From: Flavimaricola marinus
Lineage (GTDB): Bacteria > Pseudomonadota > Alphaproteobacteria > Rhodobacterales > Rhodobacteraceae
Assembly (NCBI RefSeq): GCF_900184895.1
Contig: NZ_FXZK01000004.1
Span: forward strand, 186,001-250,000
Reading direction: 5' to 3'
DNA length: 64,000 nucleotides
The notes under the pieces were generated by a model that saw only the letters and a program-made list of their open reading frames with translations, did not search any database and had not been told where the DNA came from. Below are positions 9,080 to 17,427 of this stretch, piece by piece. Each line of letters begins with the position of its first letter. The first letter of the stretch is position 1. Both the position numbers and the translations under genes were made by a program.

Positions 9080-10597
9080 ATGCACAGCCTGACATTCAGA
9101 CAGATGTCCAAGGCCTACGGCGGTGTGCCTGCCCTGTCGGACGTGTCCCTGACCCTGACCGGAGGCCGCGTCCACGCCCTGATGGGAGAGAACGGGGCGG
9201 GCAAGAGCACCCTGATCAAGCTGATCGCGGGCGTCGTCGGGGCGGATAGCCTGAGCGTCGAGAAGGACGGCGTTCCGCTGCCCCTCGCCTCGGCGCAGGA
9301 CGCCCATGACGCGGGCTTTCGCTTTATCCATCAGGAGCTGAACATCGTCCCGCAGATCTCGGTGGCCGAGAATGTGCTGCTGGGGCGGCCCTATCCGCGC
9401 CGCTTTGGGCTGGCGGTGGATTGGCCGCGGGTCCGGGCGATGGCCCGCGAGGCGCTGGCCTTTCTGGGCGCTGCGCATATCGACGTGGCGGGGCTGGCCG
9501 GTGATCTGCCCGCGGGCGACAAGATGCTGATCAAGATCGCGGCGGCGCTGGTCGCCGACGAGGGCAGGCAGGCCGATCTCTATGTCCTCGACGAGCCGAC
9601 GGCCGCGCTGACCGGCGAGGAATCCGAGATGCTGTTTGCGGTGATCGCCCGGCTGACGGCCAAGGGGGCGGCGGTGCTTTATGTCTCGCACCGGATCGAC
9701 GAGGTGATGGCGATCTGCGATGACGTGACCGTGCTGCGCGACGGACGTCATGTCTCGACCGGCCCAGTGGCCGGGCTGAGCAAGGACCAGATCATCCATG
9801 CGATGACCGGACGGGACGTGCAGGACGCCTATCCGCCGCGGCGCCATCCGATCGGTGCCGAGGTCGTGGCCGAGGTGTCGGGGGCGGCGGACTTCACCCT
9901 GCGGGCCGGCGAGATCCTGGGCGTCGCCGGTCTGGCGGAAGCGGGACAGAGCCAGCTGCTCGGGCTTTTCATGGGCCTTGGCCGAACCCACGATACACAG
10001 GTGCGTGTTATGGGTGGCCCGACGCCGGCCACACCGGCCGAGGCATGGGCGCGCGGTATTGCCTATTTGCCCCGCGAACGCCGCGCCGAGGGGCTGATGC
10101 TCGATATGTCGATCCGCGCCAACGTGGTGCTGCCGCATCTGGGCCGCTACGGCCTGCGCGCCAAGGCGGGCGCCGAGCGCCGCGATGCTGCCGCCATGAG
10201 CGCCAAGATGCGGGTGAAATACGATCACATCGACCAGCCCGTCGGCCAGCTTTCGGGCGGCAATCAGCAAAAGGTGGTCTTTGCCCGCGCGCTTTATGGC
10301 CAGCCCAAGCTCCTCCTCCTCGACGAGCCGACACGCGGCGTCGACGTGGGCGCCAAGTTCGACATCTATACCACCGTCCGCGATCTCAGCGCGCAGGGTT
10401 GCGCCATCATCCTGACCTCGTCCGACCTGCCGGAGATGCTGGGCATGTGCGACCGCATTCTCGTGCTGCAAGACGGTCGCCAGACCGAGATCCTCGATAC
10501 GGAGGGCCTGACCAGCGCCGCTCTGTTGACCCATTTCTACCCGCCCGAGGCGGCGCATCTGACCCAAAGGCCCAGCATGACGAGTTCAGCCCAATGA
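9080..10597 (+). CDS. sugar ABC transporter ATP-binding protein (tandem domains, RbsA/XylG type)
   Basis: Encodes 505 residues with two fused nucleotide-binding domains. The first has Walker A GENGAGKSTLIKL and Walker B LYVLDEPTAAL. Its signature loop reads LPAGDKMLIKI rather than the usual LSxGQxQ form. The second has a degenerate Walker A (GLAEAGQSQLLG), a normal signature (LSGGNQQKVVFARAL) and Walker B LLLLDEPTRGVD. One degenerate site per half is normal in this subfamily. It powers the permease at 10594, whose ATG overlaps this gene's stop as ATGA, implying translational coupling. Confidence 0.92.
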   Translation: MHSLTFRQMSKAYGGVPALSDVSLTLTGGRVHALMGENGAGKSTLIKLIAGVVGADSLSVEKDGVPLPLASAQDAHDAGFRFIHQELNIVPQISVAENVLLGRPYPRRFGLAVDWPRVRAMAREALAFLGAAHIDVAGLAGDLPAGDKMLIKIAAALVADEGRQADLYVLDEPTAALTGEESEMLFAVIARLTAKGAAVLYVSHRIDEVMAICDDVTVLRDGRHVSTGPVAGLSKDQIIHAMTGRDVQDAYPPRRHPIGAEVVAEVSGAADFTLRAGEILGVAGLAEAGQSQLLGLFMGLGRTHDTQVRVMGGPTPATPAEAWARGIAYLPRERRAEGLMLDMSIRANVVLPHLGRYGLRAKAGAERRDAAAMSAKMRVKYDHIDQPVGQLSGGNQQKVVFARALYGQPKLLLLDEPTRGVDVGAKFDIYTTVRDLSAQGCAIILTSSDLPEMLGMCDRILVLQDGRQTEILDTEGLTSAALLTHFYPPEAAHLTQRPSMTSSAQ

Positions 10598-11538
10598 CCA
10601 AGACCCTGCGCCAATCCGGCACGCTTCTGGGCTTTGCCGCGATCATCGTGTTCTTTGCCGTCCAACTGCCCGAGACGTTCCTGACCGCCCGCAACCTCAT
10701 CAACATCAGCCAGCAGCTGTCCATGCTCGCCGTGGTCGCGGCGACGATGACCATCGTCATGGTGATGAACGATTTCGACCTCTCGGTCGGCTCGATGGCC
10801 AGTCTTGCAGGCATCGTCGCGGCGACGGTCTTTACCATGGACTATCCGATCTGGACCGCGCTCCTCGCGGCGCTATTGGTGGGCGCGGCGGGCGGCCTGT
10901 TCAACGGGTTTCTGGTGTCGGTCATCGGCATTCTGCCCTTTGTCGCCACCCTTGGCACGCTTACGGTGTTCAGCGGACTGGCGTTCCTAATCAGCGACGG
11001 CAAGACGATCTTTGGCCGCGATATTCCGGCCGGATTTTCGGGCTTTGCCCGTGGCGGCATCGAGTTGGGCGACGTCAGGATACCGTTCCTGACGGTGACG
11101 GCCGCGCTTGTCATCCTCGTCTGCTGGTTCGTGCTGGAGCAGACCACCTTCGGCCGCCGTCTCTATGCCATCGGCGGCAACAAGGAGGCGGCACACCTTG
11201 CCGGGATCAAGGTCAAACGTCTGCGCCTTCTGGCCTTTGGCCTGACCGGCCTCGGCGCGGCCGGTGCCGGCCTGATGTATGCCGCCCGCGTCGCCTCGGC
11301 CAACCCGACCCAAGGCAGCGGCCTGATGCTCGACGCCATTGCCGCCGTGTTTCTGGGTATGACGATGAGCAGGCAGGGCGAGCCGCGCGTGCTGTTCACG
11401 CTGGTCGGGGTGCTGATCCTCGGCATCCTCGACAATGGCCTGACGCAGATGCAGGTGGACAGCTATATCCGCGAGATCCTCGTGGGCCTGATCGTCATTG
11501 CAGCCGTGGCGGTGGCGTCGTTTTCCAAGCGGCGTTAG
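10594..11538 (+). CDS. sugar ABC transporter permease (RbsC/XylH type)
   Basis: Encodes 314 residues with 8-10 predicted membrane helices; stretches such as LGFAAIIVFFAVQL and the conserved MNDFDLSVGSMASLAG segment are characteristic of ribose/xylose-class permeases. The ATG at 10594 overlaps the ATPase stop by 4 bp. The long frame upstream of it is a shadow of the ATPase gene. It forms the inner-membrane channel of the importer and ends the operon. An inverted repeat lies 28 bp downstream. Confidence 0.93.
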   Translation: MTKTLRQSGTLLGFAAIIVFFAVQLPETFLTARNLINISQQLSMLAVVAATMTIVMVMNDFDLSVGSMASLAGIVAATVFTMDYPIWTALLAALLVGAAGGLFNGFLVSVIGILPFVATLGTLTVFSGLAFLISDGKTIFGRDIPAGFSGFARGGIELGDVRIPFLTVTAALVILVCWFVLEQTTFGRRLYAIGGNKEAAHLAGIKVKRLRLLAFGLTGLGAAGAGLMYAARVASANPTQGSGLMLDAIAAVFLGMTMSRQGEPRVLFTLVGVLILGILDNGLTQMQVDSYIREILVGLIVIAAVAVASFSKRR

Positions 11539-11565
11539 GGGGACAGTCCTTCGGGGCGCTTGTTC

Positions 11566-11598
11566 GGTCCGGAATCAAGGCCGTCAGGCCGCCGGACC
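11566..11598. terminator. inverted repeat between convergent genes, possible terminator
   Basis: GGTCCGG (11566-11572) and CCGGACC (11592-11598) form a perfect 7-bp stem with a 19-base loop, 28 bp after the permease stop. There is no T-run. The rest of the 205-bp gap to the convergent crotonase gene shows nothing recognisable. Confidence 0.35.
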
Positions 11599-11743
11599 AT
11601 CGACTGCCCGTCCCGGCGGGCTGGCGATTTGTCATCCGTAGCCTGGGGCTCATTCCACGTCCTGACAGTGGCAGCCATAAAGCGCCTATGTCGCCCGCTA
11701 CATCGCCATCCCACGGGCAGTCGAAGGTCCGGCTTTTGTCGCG

Positions 11744-12529
11744 CTACTTGCCTTTCCAGACCGGATCGCGCTTTTCGGCGAAGGCCCGCGCCCCTTCGAG
11801 GTTGTCCTCGCTGCCATAGAGCCGGTCCACCGTGGCGAATTGCCGTTTGGTAATCCGGTTCAGCGCGTCCTGAAACTTCATGTCCTCGGCCTCGCGCACC
11901 ACCTCCTTGATCGCGGCAAAGACCAGCGGCGGCCCGGAAGCGAGCAGTTCGGCCAGCGCCCAAGCCTTGGGCAGCAGGTCCTCGGGGGTGGTGATTTCTT
12001 TCAACAGCCCCCAGCGGAGCGCCTCTTCGGCGTCGAACCAGCGCCCCGTCAGCAACAGGTCCATCGCCACGTGATAGGGAATCCGCTTGGGCAGCTTGAT
12101 CGAGGCGGCGTCGGCCACCGTCCCCGACCGGATTTCAGGCAGCGCGAAGGTGGCGTTGTCGGAGGCGAGGATCAGATCGCAGGACAGCGCCAGTTCCAGC
12201 CCGCCGCCGCAGCAGATCCCGTTGACCGCGCAGATCACCGGTTTGTTCAGGTGCGGCAGTTCCTGCAAGCCGCCAAAGCCGCCGACCCCGTAATCGCCAT
12301 CGACCGCATCGCCATCGCTTGCCGCCTTCAGGTCCCAGCCGGGGCAGAAGAATTTCTCCCCCTCGGCGCGCAGGATGCAGACCCTGAGCGAGTCGTCATC
12401 GCGGAAGGCCCGGAAGGTCTCGCCCATGATGACCGAGGTCTTGAGGTCGATCGCGTTGGCCTTGGGCCGGTCGAGCGTGACCTCGAGGATCGCGCCTTTG
12501 GTGCGGGTCTTGACGGGGGCGTCAGTCAT
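11744..12529 (-). CDS. crotonase-family protein, carnitinyl-CoA dehydratase (CaiD)-like
   Basis: Encodes 261 residues from the ATG at 12529. The crotonase oxyanion-hole segment is followed by ICCGGGLELALSCDLILA, and the second catalytic region reads FALPEIRSGTVADA. These resemble CaiD, which interconverts carnitinyl-CoA and crotonobetainyl-CoA, but other enoyl-CoA hydratases share them. Its start overlaps the end of the acyl-CoA ligase gene by 8 bp. It is the last gene of a minus-strand group with a ligase, an acyl-CoA dehydrogenase and an aldolase-like protein. This suggests a hydration step in catabolism of an activated acid. Confidence 0.8.
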   Translation of the reverse strand: MTDAPVKTRTKGAILEVTLDRPKANAIDLKTSVIMGETFRAFRDDDSLRVCILRAEGEKFFCPGWDLKAASDGDAVDGDYGVGGFGGLQELPHLNKPVICAVNGICCGGGLELALSCDLILASDNATFALPEIRSGTVADAASIKLPKRIPYHVAMDLLLTGRWFDAEEALRWGLLKEITTPEDLLPKAWALAELLASGPPLVFAAIKEVVREAEDMKFQDALNRITKRQFATVDRLYGSEDNLEGARAFAEKRDPVWKGK

Positions 12530-14546
12530 TGGGGGCAATCCTTATCAGCGCATCGACGGCGACGGCGCGGGTGGGGGTGCAAAGCAGCGGGTTCACCTCA
12601 ACTTCGGCCAGCCGGTCCGCATTGGCAAGCACGTAGCCCTGCACCGCCTCGACGGCACGCACAATGCTGGTGAGGTCGGCCGCAGGCCTGCCCCGGAACC
12701 CGGTCAGAAGCGGCGCGATCCGCAAGCGGCCAAGCGCGGTTTCGATGCTCGCGCGGCTCGCCGGGATCAGCAGTTGCGTGCTGTCCTGCCAAAGCTCTGT
12801 CAGTATGCCCCCCGCCCCGAGCGTCAGCACGAAGCCATGCGCCGGATCGCGCACCACCCCGACAAGCAGCTCGGCCACGGCGTCGCTGATCATCTCTTCG
12901 ATCAGATAGCCGGTGGCGTCCATTCCTTCCGCCGCCTGCTGTGCGGCCTGCGGGGTGGCAAGCCCGAGCACAACTGCCCCGGCGTCGGACTTGTGGGCAT
13001 GCCCCTCGCCCTTGAGTGCGAAGGGTGGGCGGAGCCCGGTGCAAGCGCTCGCGACATCTGCGGCGTTCATGCTGTGACGCGCCGCAGGGATGGCCAGTCC
13101 GTGGGCGGAGAGGGTGGCCTTGGCCTCTGCCTCGGTCAGCGGCAGCGGCTCCCGATCCGGGCCGGGCAGGAGCAGGTCTCGCCCCCGATCCGGGGCAGTC
13201 CGCGCCACGGCAGCGGCAATGGCGGCAAAGCCATCGGCCAGCCCGCTCAGCGGCACCACCCCGGCAGCCAACAGGTCCTGGGCCACGTCCTCGGGCATCA
13301 GTTCGGGCAAGGTGGCGAGCATGGCGGTCGGCTTGCCGGTGGCCCAGGCGGTGTCCTTGGCGGCGCTGGTGGCGCAGGCCCAATCGGATGCATCGCAGCG
13401 GTCGGCCCGGGGGTAGTCCACGATCAGGCAGGTAAGGGCGATGTCTGGGGCGTCGATCGCGATGAAGGCGCGGGCCATGGCGATCGCATCGCGCCAGATG
13501 TAGGTGTGGTAGTCCAACGGGTTGGACAACGTCACCTTGGGGCCAAGGGCGTCATGCAGGGCGGCGGTTTGATCGGGGCTGAGCAGCGGAAAGCGCAGAC
13601 CCGCGCGGGCGCCGGTATCAGCCGCAAGACTGGCCTCGCCGCCGGAGCAACTGATCGACGCGATACCGGGGTGCGGCAGGGGGCCGGTGCCGTGCATGAG
13701 CTTGAGCGTTTCCAGAAACACCCCAAGGTCAGAGACCCGGGCGATCCCCAGACGGTCCAACAGGGCCTGCGCCCCGGCATCGCTGCCCGCGAGTGAGGCG
13801 GTGTGGGATACGGTCGCCACCTGCGCCTCGTCGGACGCTCCGATCTTGAGGGCCACAAGGGGGATGCCGCGGGCGGCGGCGTCGCGGGCAAGGGCCTGCC
13901 AGTCTGCCAGATCGCCGAAGCCCTCAATATGCAGGCCGATGGCCGTCACACGCGGATCGTCGAGCAGGGCGCGGGCGATCTGGGCTTGCGTGGTCTGAGC
14001 CTGATTGCCGCAGGTGACGACATAGCCGATGGGCAGGGCCCGGGCCTGCATGGTCAGGTTGATCGCGATGTTGGACGACTGTGTCAGGATCGCGACCCCG
14101 CGCGTCACCGGCGAACAACCGTGTTGGTCGGGCCAGAGCAGAGCCCCGTCGAAGGCGTTGATGAAGCCATAGCAATTGGGCCCGAGGATCGGCATGTCGG
14201 CCGCCGCATCCAGCAGGCGGGCGTGGAGCGTGGCTCCGTCGCCGACTTCGGCGAATCCGCTGGCAAAACAGACCGCGCCACCTGCGCCCATCCGGGAAAG
14301 CTCGGAAATCGCCGGAATGGTGGCATCGCGGTTGATCCCGACAAAGGCGGCATCGGGCGGTGCGGGCAATGCGGCGACGCCCGGGAATGCGGGCAACCCT
14401 TCGACCTGAGTCGCGCTCGTATGGACCGGCCAGATTTTCCCCGCAAAACCGGCCTTTCGCAACTGCTGCACGACCGCCCGACACCATGCCCCACCGCCGA
14501 TCACCGCCACGGAACGGGGGCGCAACAATCGGGACAGGTCTCGCAT
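12522..14546 (-). CDS. NDP-forming acyl-CoA ligase (acetate-CoA ligase family)
   Basis: Encodes 674 residues from the ATG at 14546 (an in-frame TTG lies one codon upstream). Domain order is CoA-binding (RPRSVAVIGGG, residues about 8-100), succinyl-CoA-ligase-like domains with the conserved His in VSHTASLAGSD, and a C-terminal ATP-grasp domain containing FALKGEGHAHKSDAGAV. Such fused proteins make acyl-CoA from acid, CoA and NTP through a phosphohistidine. The neighbours (crotonase, acyl-CoA dehydrogenase) imply activation of a catabolic carboxylic acid. The substrate is unknown; carnitine or crotonobetaine is one possibility from the CaiD-like neighbour. A 298-bp gap with an inverted repeat pair separates it from the dehydrogenase. 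Confidence 0.87.
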   Translation of the reverse strand: MRDLSRLLRPRSVAVIGGGAWCRAVVQQLRKAGFAGKIWPVHTSATQVEGLPAFPGVAALPAPPDAAFVGINRDATIPAISELSRMGAGGAVCFASGFAEVGDGATLHARLLDAAADMPILGPNCYGFINAFDGALLWPDQHGCSPVTRGVAILTQSSNIAINLTMQARALPIGYVVTCGNQAQTTQAQIARALLDDPRVTAIGLHIEGFGDLADWQALARDAAARGIPLVALKIGASDEAQVATVSHTASLAGSDAGAQALLDRLGIARVSDLGVFLETLKLMHGTGPLPHPGIASISCSGGEASLAADTGARAGLRFPLLSPDQTAALHDALGPKVTLSNPLDYHTYIWRDAIAMARAFIAIDAPDIALTCLIVDYPRADRCDASDWACATSAAKDTAWATGKPTAMLATLPELMPEDVAQDLLAAGVVPLSGLADGFAAIAAAVARTAPDRGRDLLLPGPDREPLPLTEAEAKATLSAHGLAIPAARHSMNAADVASACTGLRPPFALKGEGHAHKSDAGAVVLGLATPQAAQQAAEGMDATGYLIEEMISDAVAELLVGVVRDPAHGFVLTLGAGGILTELWQDSTQLLIPASRASIETALGRLRIAPLLTGFRGRPAADLTSIVRAVEAVQGYVLANADRLAEVEVNPLLCTPTRAVAVDALIRIAPND

Positions 14547-14579
14547 CAATGCAAGGCTCCATACTCGGTGGCGCGGGCA

Positions 14580-14615
14580 GGAGCCTCCGGCGGGGATATT
14601 TTTGACCCAAAGAAG
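14580..14615 (+). repeat. dispersed hairpin-tail repeat (copy R2)
   Basis: Identical over 36 bp to 3460-3495, including the tail GGGATATTTTTGACCCAAAG at 14593. It lies 33 bp upstream of the acyl-CoA ligase start and is oriented against that gene. It forms a perfect 23-bp inverted pair with the tail at 14736-14758. Confidence 0.8.
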
Positions 14616-14735
14616 GCAGAGGCAGAAATACCCCCCGGCCGTTCCAGATACCGGGGGGCTTCTCTGGGTACGGCCATCGGCGTCCCCGCCTGTTCCGCAT
14701 GAGAAGCGTCCCCGATTCTAGTTAACGAAGCGTTG

Positions 14736-14785
14736 CTTCTTTGGGTCAAAAATATCCCGGAGAGCGCGAGAGGCTGGCCTCTCGC
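14736..14785 (-). repeat. dispersed hairpin-tail repeat (copy R3), terminator-like
   Basis: Read on the minus strand, a perfect 8-bp GC-rich stem (14785-14766, GCGAGAGG with CCTCTCGC) is followed by the conserved tail at 14758-14736. It sits 60 bp after the acyl-CoA dehydrogenase stop and has a T-run in the tail, so it could terminate that transcript. The tail is the exact reverse complement of copy R2. Confidence 0.75.
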
Positions 14786-14844
14786 TCCTGTCGGCGGCGT
14801 CAAGCCGTCGAAACCGGAACTGGGCGCGGCGGGGGCCAAGAGCG

Positions 14845-16008
14845 TCAGGCCCCCAGTGCCCGCAAGAGATCACGGCTGATGATGTGTCTCTGGATTTCGC
14901 TGGTGCCGTCCCAGATCCGCTCGACCCGCGCGTCCCGCCAGAACCGTTCCAGCGGGTAGTCGTCCATCAGCCCCATGCCGCCGTGGATCTGGATCGCCGC
15001 ATCGGTGACCCGCGCCAGCATCTCGGAAGCGTAGAGTTTGGCGGAGGCGATTTCCCGGTTGGCCGGCAGCCCTTTGTCGAGCCGGTCGGCCGCCGCGAGG
15101 GTCAGCAGGTCGGCGGCGTCGATCTCGGTGATCATGTCGGCGAGTTGAAAGCTGACCCCCTGGAATTTGCCGATCGGCTGTCCGAACTGCTCCCGCGTCG
15201 CCGCGTAGTCCAGTGCGTAGTCGAACACCCGCCGCGCCCGGCCGACGCACATCGTGGCCACCGTGATCCGCGTGGCGTAGAGCCATTCGTTCATGACCTC
15301 GAAGCCGCCGTCGACCTCGCCCAACACCTGGGCGTCGCTCAGCCGGCAGTCGTCGAAATCGAGGATCATATTCTTGTAGCCGCGGTGGCTGACCGATTTA
15401 TACCCTTCGCGAATCGTGAACCCCGGCGTTCCCCGGTCGACCAGAAAGGTGGTGATCCGCTTCTTCGGCCCCTTTGGGGTCTGATCCTCGCCCGTCGCCA
15501 TGAAGACGATGACGAAATCGGCGTGCTCAGCGCCGGAGATGAAATGCTTGGTGCCGTTCGCCACCCAATCGCCGCCGTCCCGCTGGGCGCTGCATTTCAT
15601 GCCGCGCACGTCCGAGCCCGCCCCCGGTTCGGTCATCGCGAGCGCGTCCATCCGCTCGCCCCGCACCGCGGGCAGCAGGTATCGCTCTATCTGGTCGCCT
15701 TTGCAGGCCATCAGGATGTTCTGTGGCCGCCCGAAGAAGTGGTTGAGCGCCATCGATCCGCGTCCGAGCTCTCTCTCGACGATCGCGAATTCGAGGTGGT
15801 TGAGCCCGGCCCCGCCGACGCTTTCGGGAAAGTTGCAGGCGTAAAAGCCCATTTCGATGGTCTTGCGCTTGATCTCGGCGGCGAGCTCCGGCGGCACCAC
15901 CCCGGTCCGTTCGACCTCGGCCTCGTGCGGATAGATCTCGTGTTCGACGAACCGCCGCACGGTTTGCGCGATCATCTGGTGTTCGTCGGTCAGCCCGAAG
16001 CTGGTCAT
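14845..16008 (-). CDS. acyl-CoA dehydrogenase family protein
   Basis: Encodes 387 residues, the usual length of a soluble FAD-dependent acyl-CoA dehydrogenase. Seen in order are the N-terminal helical domain, the FAD-binding AMTEPGAGSDVRGM segment and the C-terminal AIQIHGGMGLMDDYPLERFW region. The C-terminal motif reads RIWDGTSEIQR. In the MCAD subgroup the catalytic base is Glu in YEGT, so here Asp stands at that place. The protein would oxidise an acyl-CoA to an enoyl-CoA and pass electrons to ETF. It starts 9 bp after the aldolase-like gene. Confidence 0.88.
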   Translation of the reverse strand: MTSFGLTDEHQMIAQTVRRFVEHEIYPHEAEVERTGVVPPELAAEIKRKTIEMGFYACNFPESVGGAGLNHLEFAIVERELGRGSMALNHFFGRPQNILMACKGDQIERYLLPAVRGERMDALAMTEPGAGSDVRGMKCSAQRDGGDWVANGTKHFISGAEHADFVIVFMATGEDQTPKGPKKRITTFLVDRGTPGFTIREGYKSVSHRGYKNMILDFDDCRLSDAQVLGEVDGGFEVMNEWLYATRITVATMCVGRARRVFDYALDYAATREQFGQPIGKFQGVSFQLADMITEIDAADLLTLAAADRLDKGLPANREIASAKLYASEMLARVTDAAIQIHGGMGLMDDYPLERFWRDARVERIWDGTSEIQRHIISRDLLRALGA

Positions 16009-16017
16009 CGGATGCCC

Positions 16018-16776
16018 CTAGCGCGCATAGTCCGACCCCTCGTCGTCGAGGATCGCTTTGAGCTCGCCCAGGTGCCGCGCGTCCTGTTCGGGATAGTCCT
16101 CGAGCTCTCGTGCCGTCTTTTCGGCCACGTCGTCCGGTAGCACACGCAGCGGCTGTCCGGTTTGCAGCGCCCGGATATAGGTCTCGGCCGCTCGCTCGAA
16201 GTAGTAGAGCCGGTTGAACGTCTCGGCCACGGTCGCGCCGATCACCAGCACCCCGTGGTTGCCCATCACCATCACCCTCTTTTTCGGATCGGTGAACAGC
16301 GCCGCGCAGCGTTCCCCTTCGTCCTCGAAGGCCAGCCCGCCGTAGCCGTCGTCGATGACGATCCGGTCATAGAACGTCGCGCAGTTCTGATCGATCGGCG
16401 GCAGTCGGCTGTCCGCGAGGCTGGCCAACACCGTGGCAAAGATCGAATGACAGTGCATCGCGCACCGCGCATGCGGCACGTGCCTGTGGATCCCGCCGTG
16501 CAGCCCCCATGCGGTGGGGTCGGGCGCGTTCGGCCCGGACAGCGTTTCCGGATCCTCGGCATCCACCACGATCATGTCCGACGCCTTGATCCGCGCGAAA
16601 TGCATCTGGTTCGGGTTCATCAGGAACCGCGTTCCGCTGTCGTTGATCGCCAGTGAGAAGTGGTTGGCCACGGCTTCGTGCATGTTCAGCCGGGCGGTCC
16701 AGCGAAAGGCGGCCGCAAGGTCGACCCGCTCTTGCCAGTGCTCGATATTTGCCCCGGTCTGCTGTTGTCCGTCCAT
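16018..16776 (-). CDS. class II aldolase/adducin family protein
   Basis: Encodes 252 residues. Metal-binding histidines of the class II aldolase/adducin fold are visible in CAMHCHSIFATVLA and VMGNHGVLVIG, the pattern of zinc-dependent fuculose- or ribulose-phosphate aldolases. Many bacterial members act on other compounds or are uncharacterised. It is the first gene of the minus-strand group with acyl-CoA dehydrogenase, ligase and crotonase, so it probably acts in the same pathway. A purine-rich ribosome-binding site (rc of CTCCTTGC) precedes the ATG at 16776. Confidence 0.85.
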   Translation of the reverse strand: MDGQQQTGANIEHWQERVDLAAAFRWTARLNMHEAVANHFSLAINDSGTRFLMNPNQMHFARIKASDMIVVDAEDPETLSGPNAPDPTAWGLHGGIHRHVPHARCAMHCHSIFATVLASLADSRLPPIDQNCATFYDRIVIDDGYGGLAFEDEGERCAALFTDPKKRVMVMGNHGVLVIGATVAETFNRLYYFERAAETYIRALQTGQPLRVLPDDVAEKTARELEDYPEQDARHLGELKAILDDEGSDYAR

Positions 16777-16958
16777 GGTGTGGTCTCCTTGCGATGGCGG
16801 TAGCCTAGGCCCCCGATGGCCCCGGCGTCCTGCCGTTTTCCGACATTTCTGGCGTGATTTGCCCAGCTAGGCGGCGGGCCGCGCCAATGTCAAATAGCTT
16901 GACCGATGCGCTCCGCAGCGCGCCTACTGGACCCCTGAACAACAATCAGGAGAGTATC

Positions 16959-17273
16959 ATGCCTAAATTCTTGTTCGTTTATCACGGCGGCGGCATGCCG
17001 GAGACCCCCGAAGAGGGTGAGAAGATGATGGCCGATTGGGGCGCCTGGTATGAGGGCATGGGCGCTGCCCTTGCCGATCCCGGCGGCGCTGTCGGCATGT
17101 CGCACACCGTCTCCGGCAGCGGCATTGCCGAGGACGGCGGGTCGAACCCAAGCTCCGGCTTTACCGTCGTCGAGGCCGCCGACCACGCCGCCGCCTGCGA
17201 GATCGCCAAGGGCTGCCCGATGGTCAAGGACGGCTCCGGCTCGGTCGAAGTCGCCCCGATCATGGATATGTAG
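16959..17273 (+). CDS. YciI-like (DGPF/YCII-related) small protein
   Basis: Encodes 104 residues beginning MPKFLFVYHGGGMPETPEE. The alpha-beta pattern and the C-terminal GSGSVEVAPIMDM segment resemble YCII-related dimeric ferredoxin-fold proteins, a family of mostly unknown function. The ATG at 16959 is preceded by AGGAGAG, and the longer frame upstream lacks a ribosome-binding site. It diverges from the aldolase-like gene (182 bp between starts) and is probably a single-gene unit. Confidence 0.75.
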   Translation: MPKFLFVYHGGGMPETPEEGEKMMADWGAWYEGMGAALADPGGAVGMSHTVSGSGIAEDGGSNPSSGFTVVEAADHAAACEIAKGCPMVKDGSGSVEVAPIMDM

Positions 17274-17358
17274 CCTTCCGGCGCCCGCCCCATCCGAGGT
17301 GCGATTGCAGATGGAAAGCCCGTTGTTTGCACATGATTGAAATGTGACCTGACGGATT

Positions 17359-17375
17359 TCGGCACAAAGTGCCGA
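17359..17375. promoter_or_regulatory. short perfect hairpin upstream of adenine deaminase
   Basis: TCGGCAC and GTGCCGA form a 7-bp stem around AAA, 52 bp before the adenine deaminase ATG. It could be an operator or a leader hairpin. The rest of the 154-bp gap shows no conserved riboswitch core that I can recognise. Confidence 0.35.
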
Positions 17376-17427
17376 TAGAGTGCGGTGGCGTCTTGCTCCT
17401 GTCGCACAACTGGTGTGATATTCGGAA

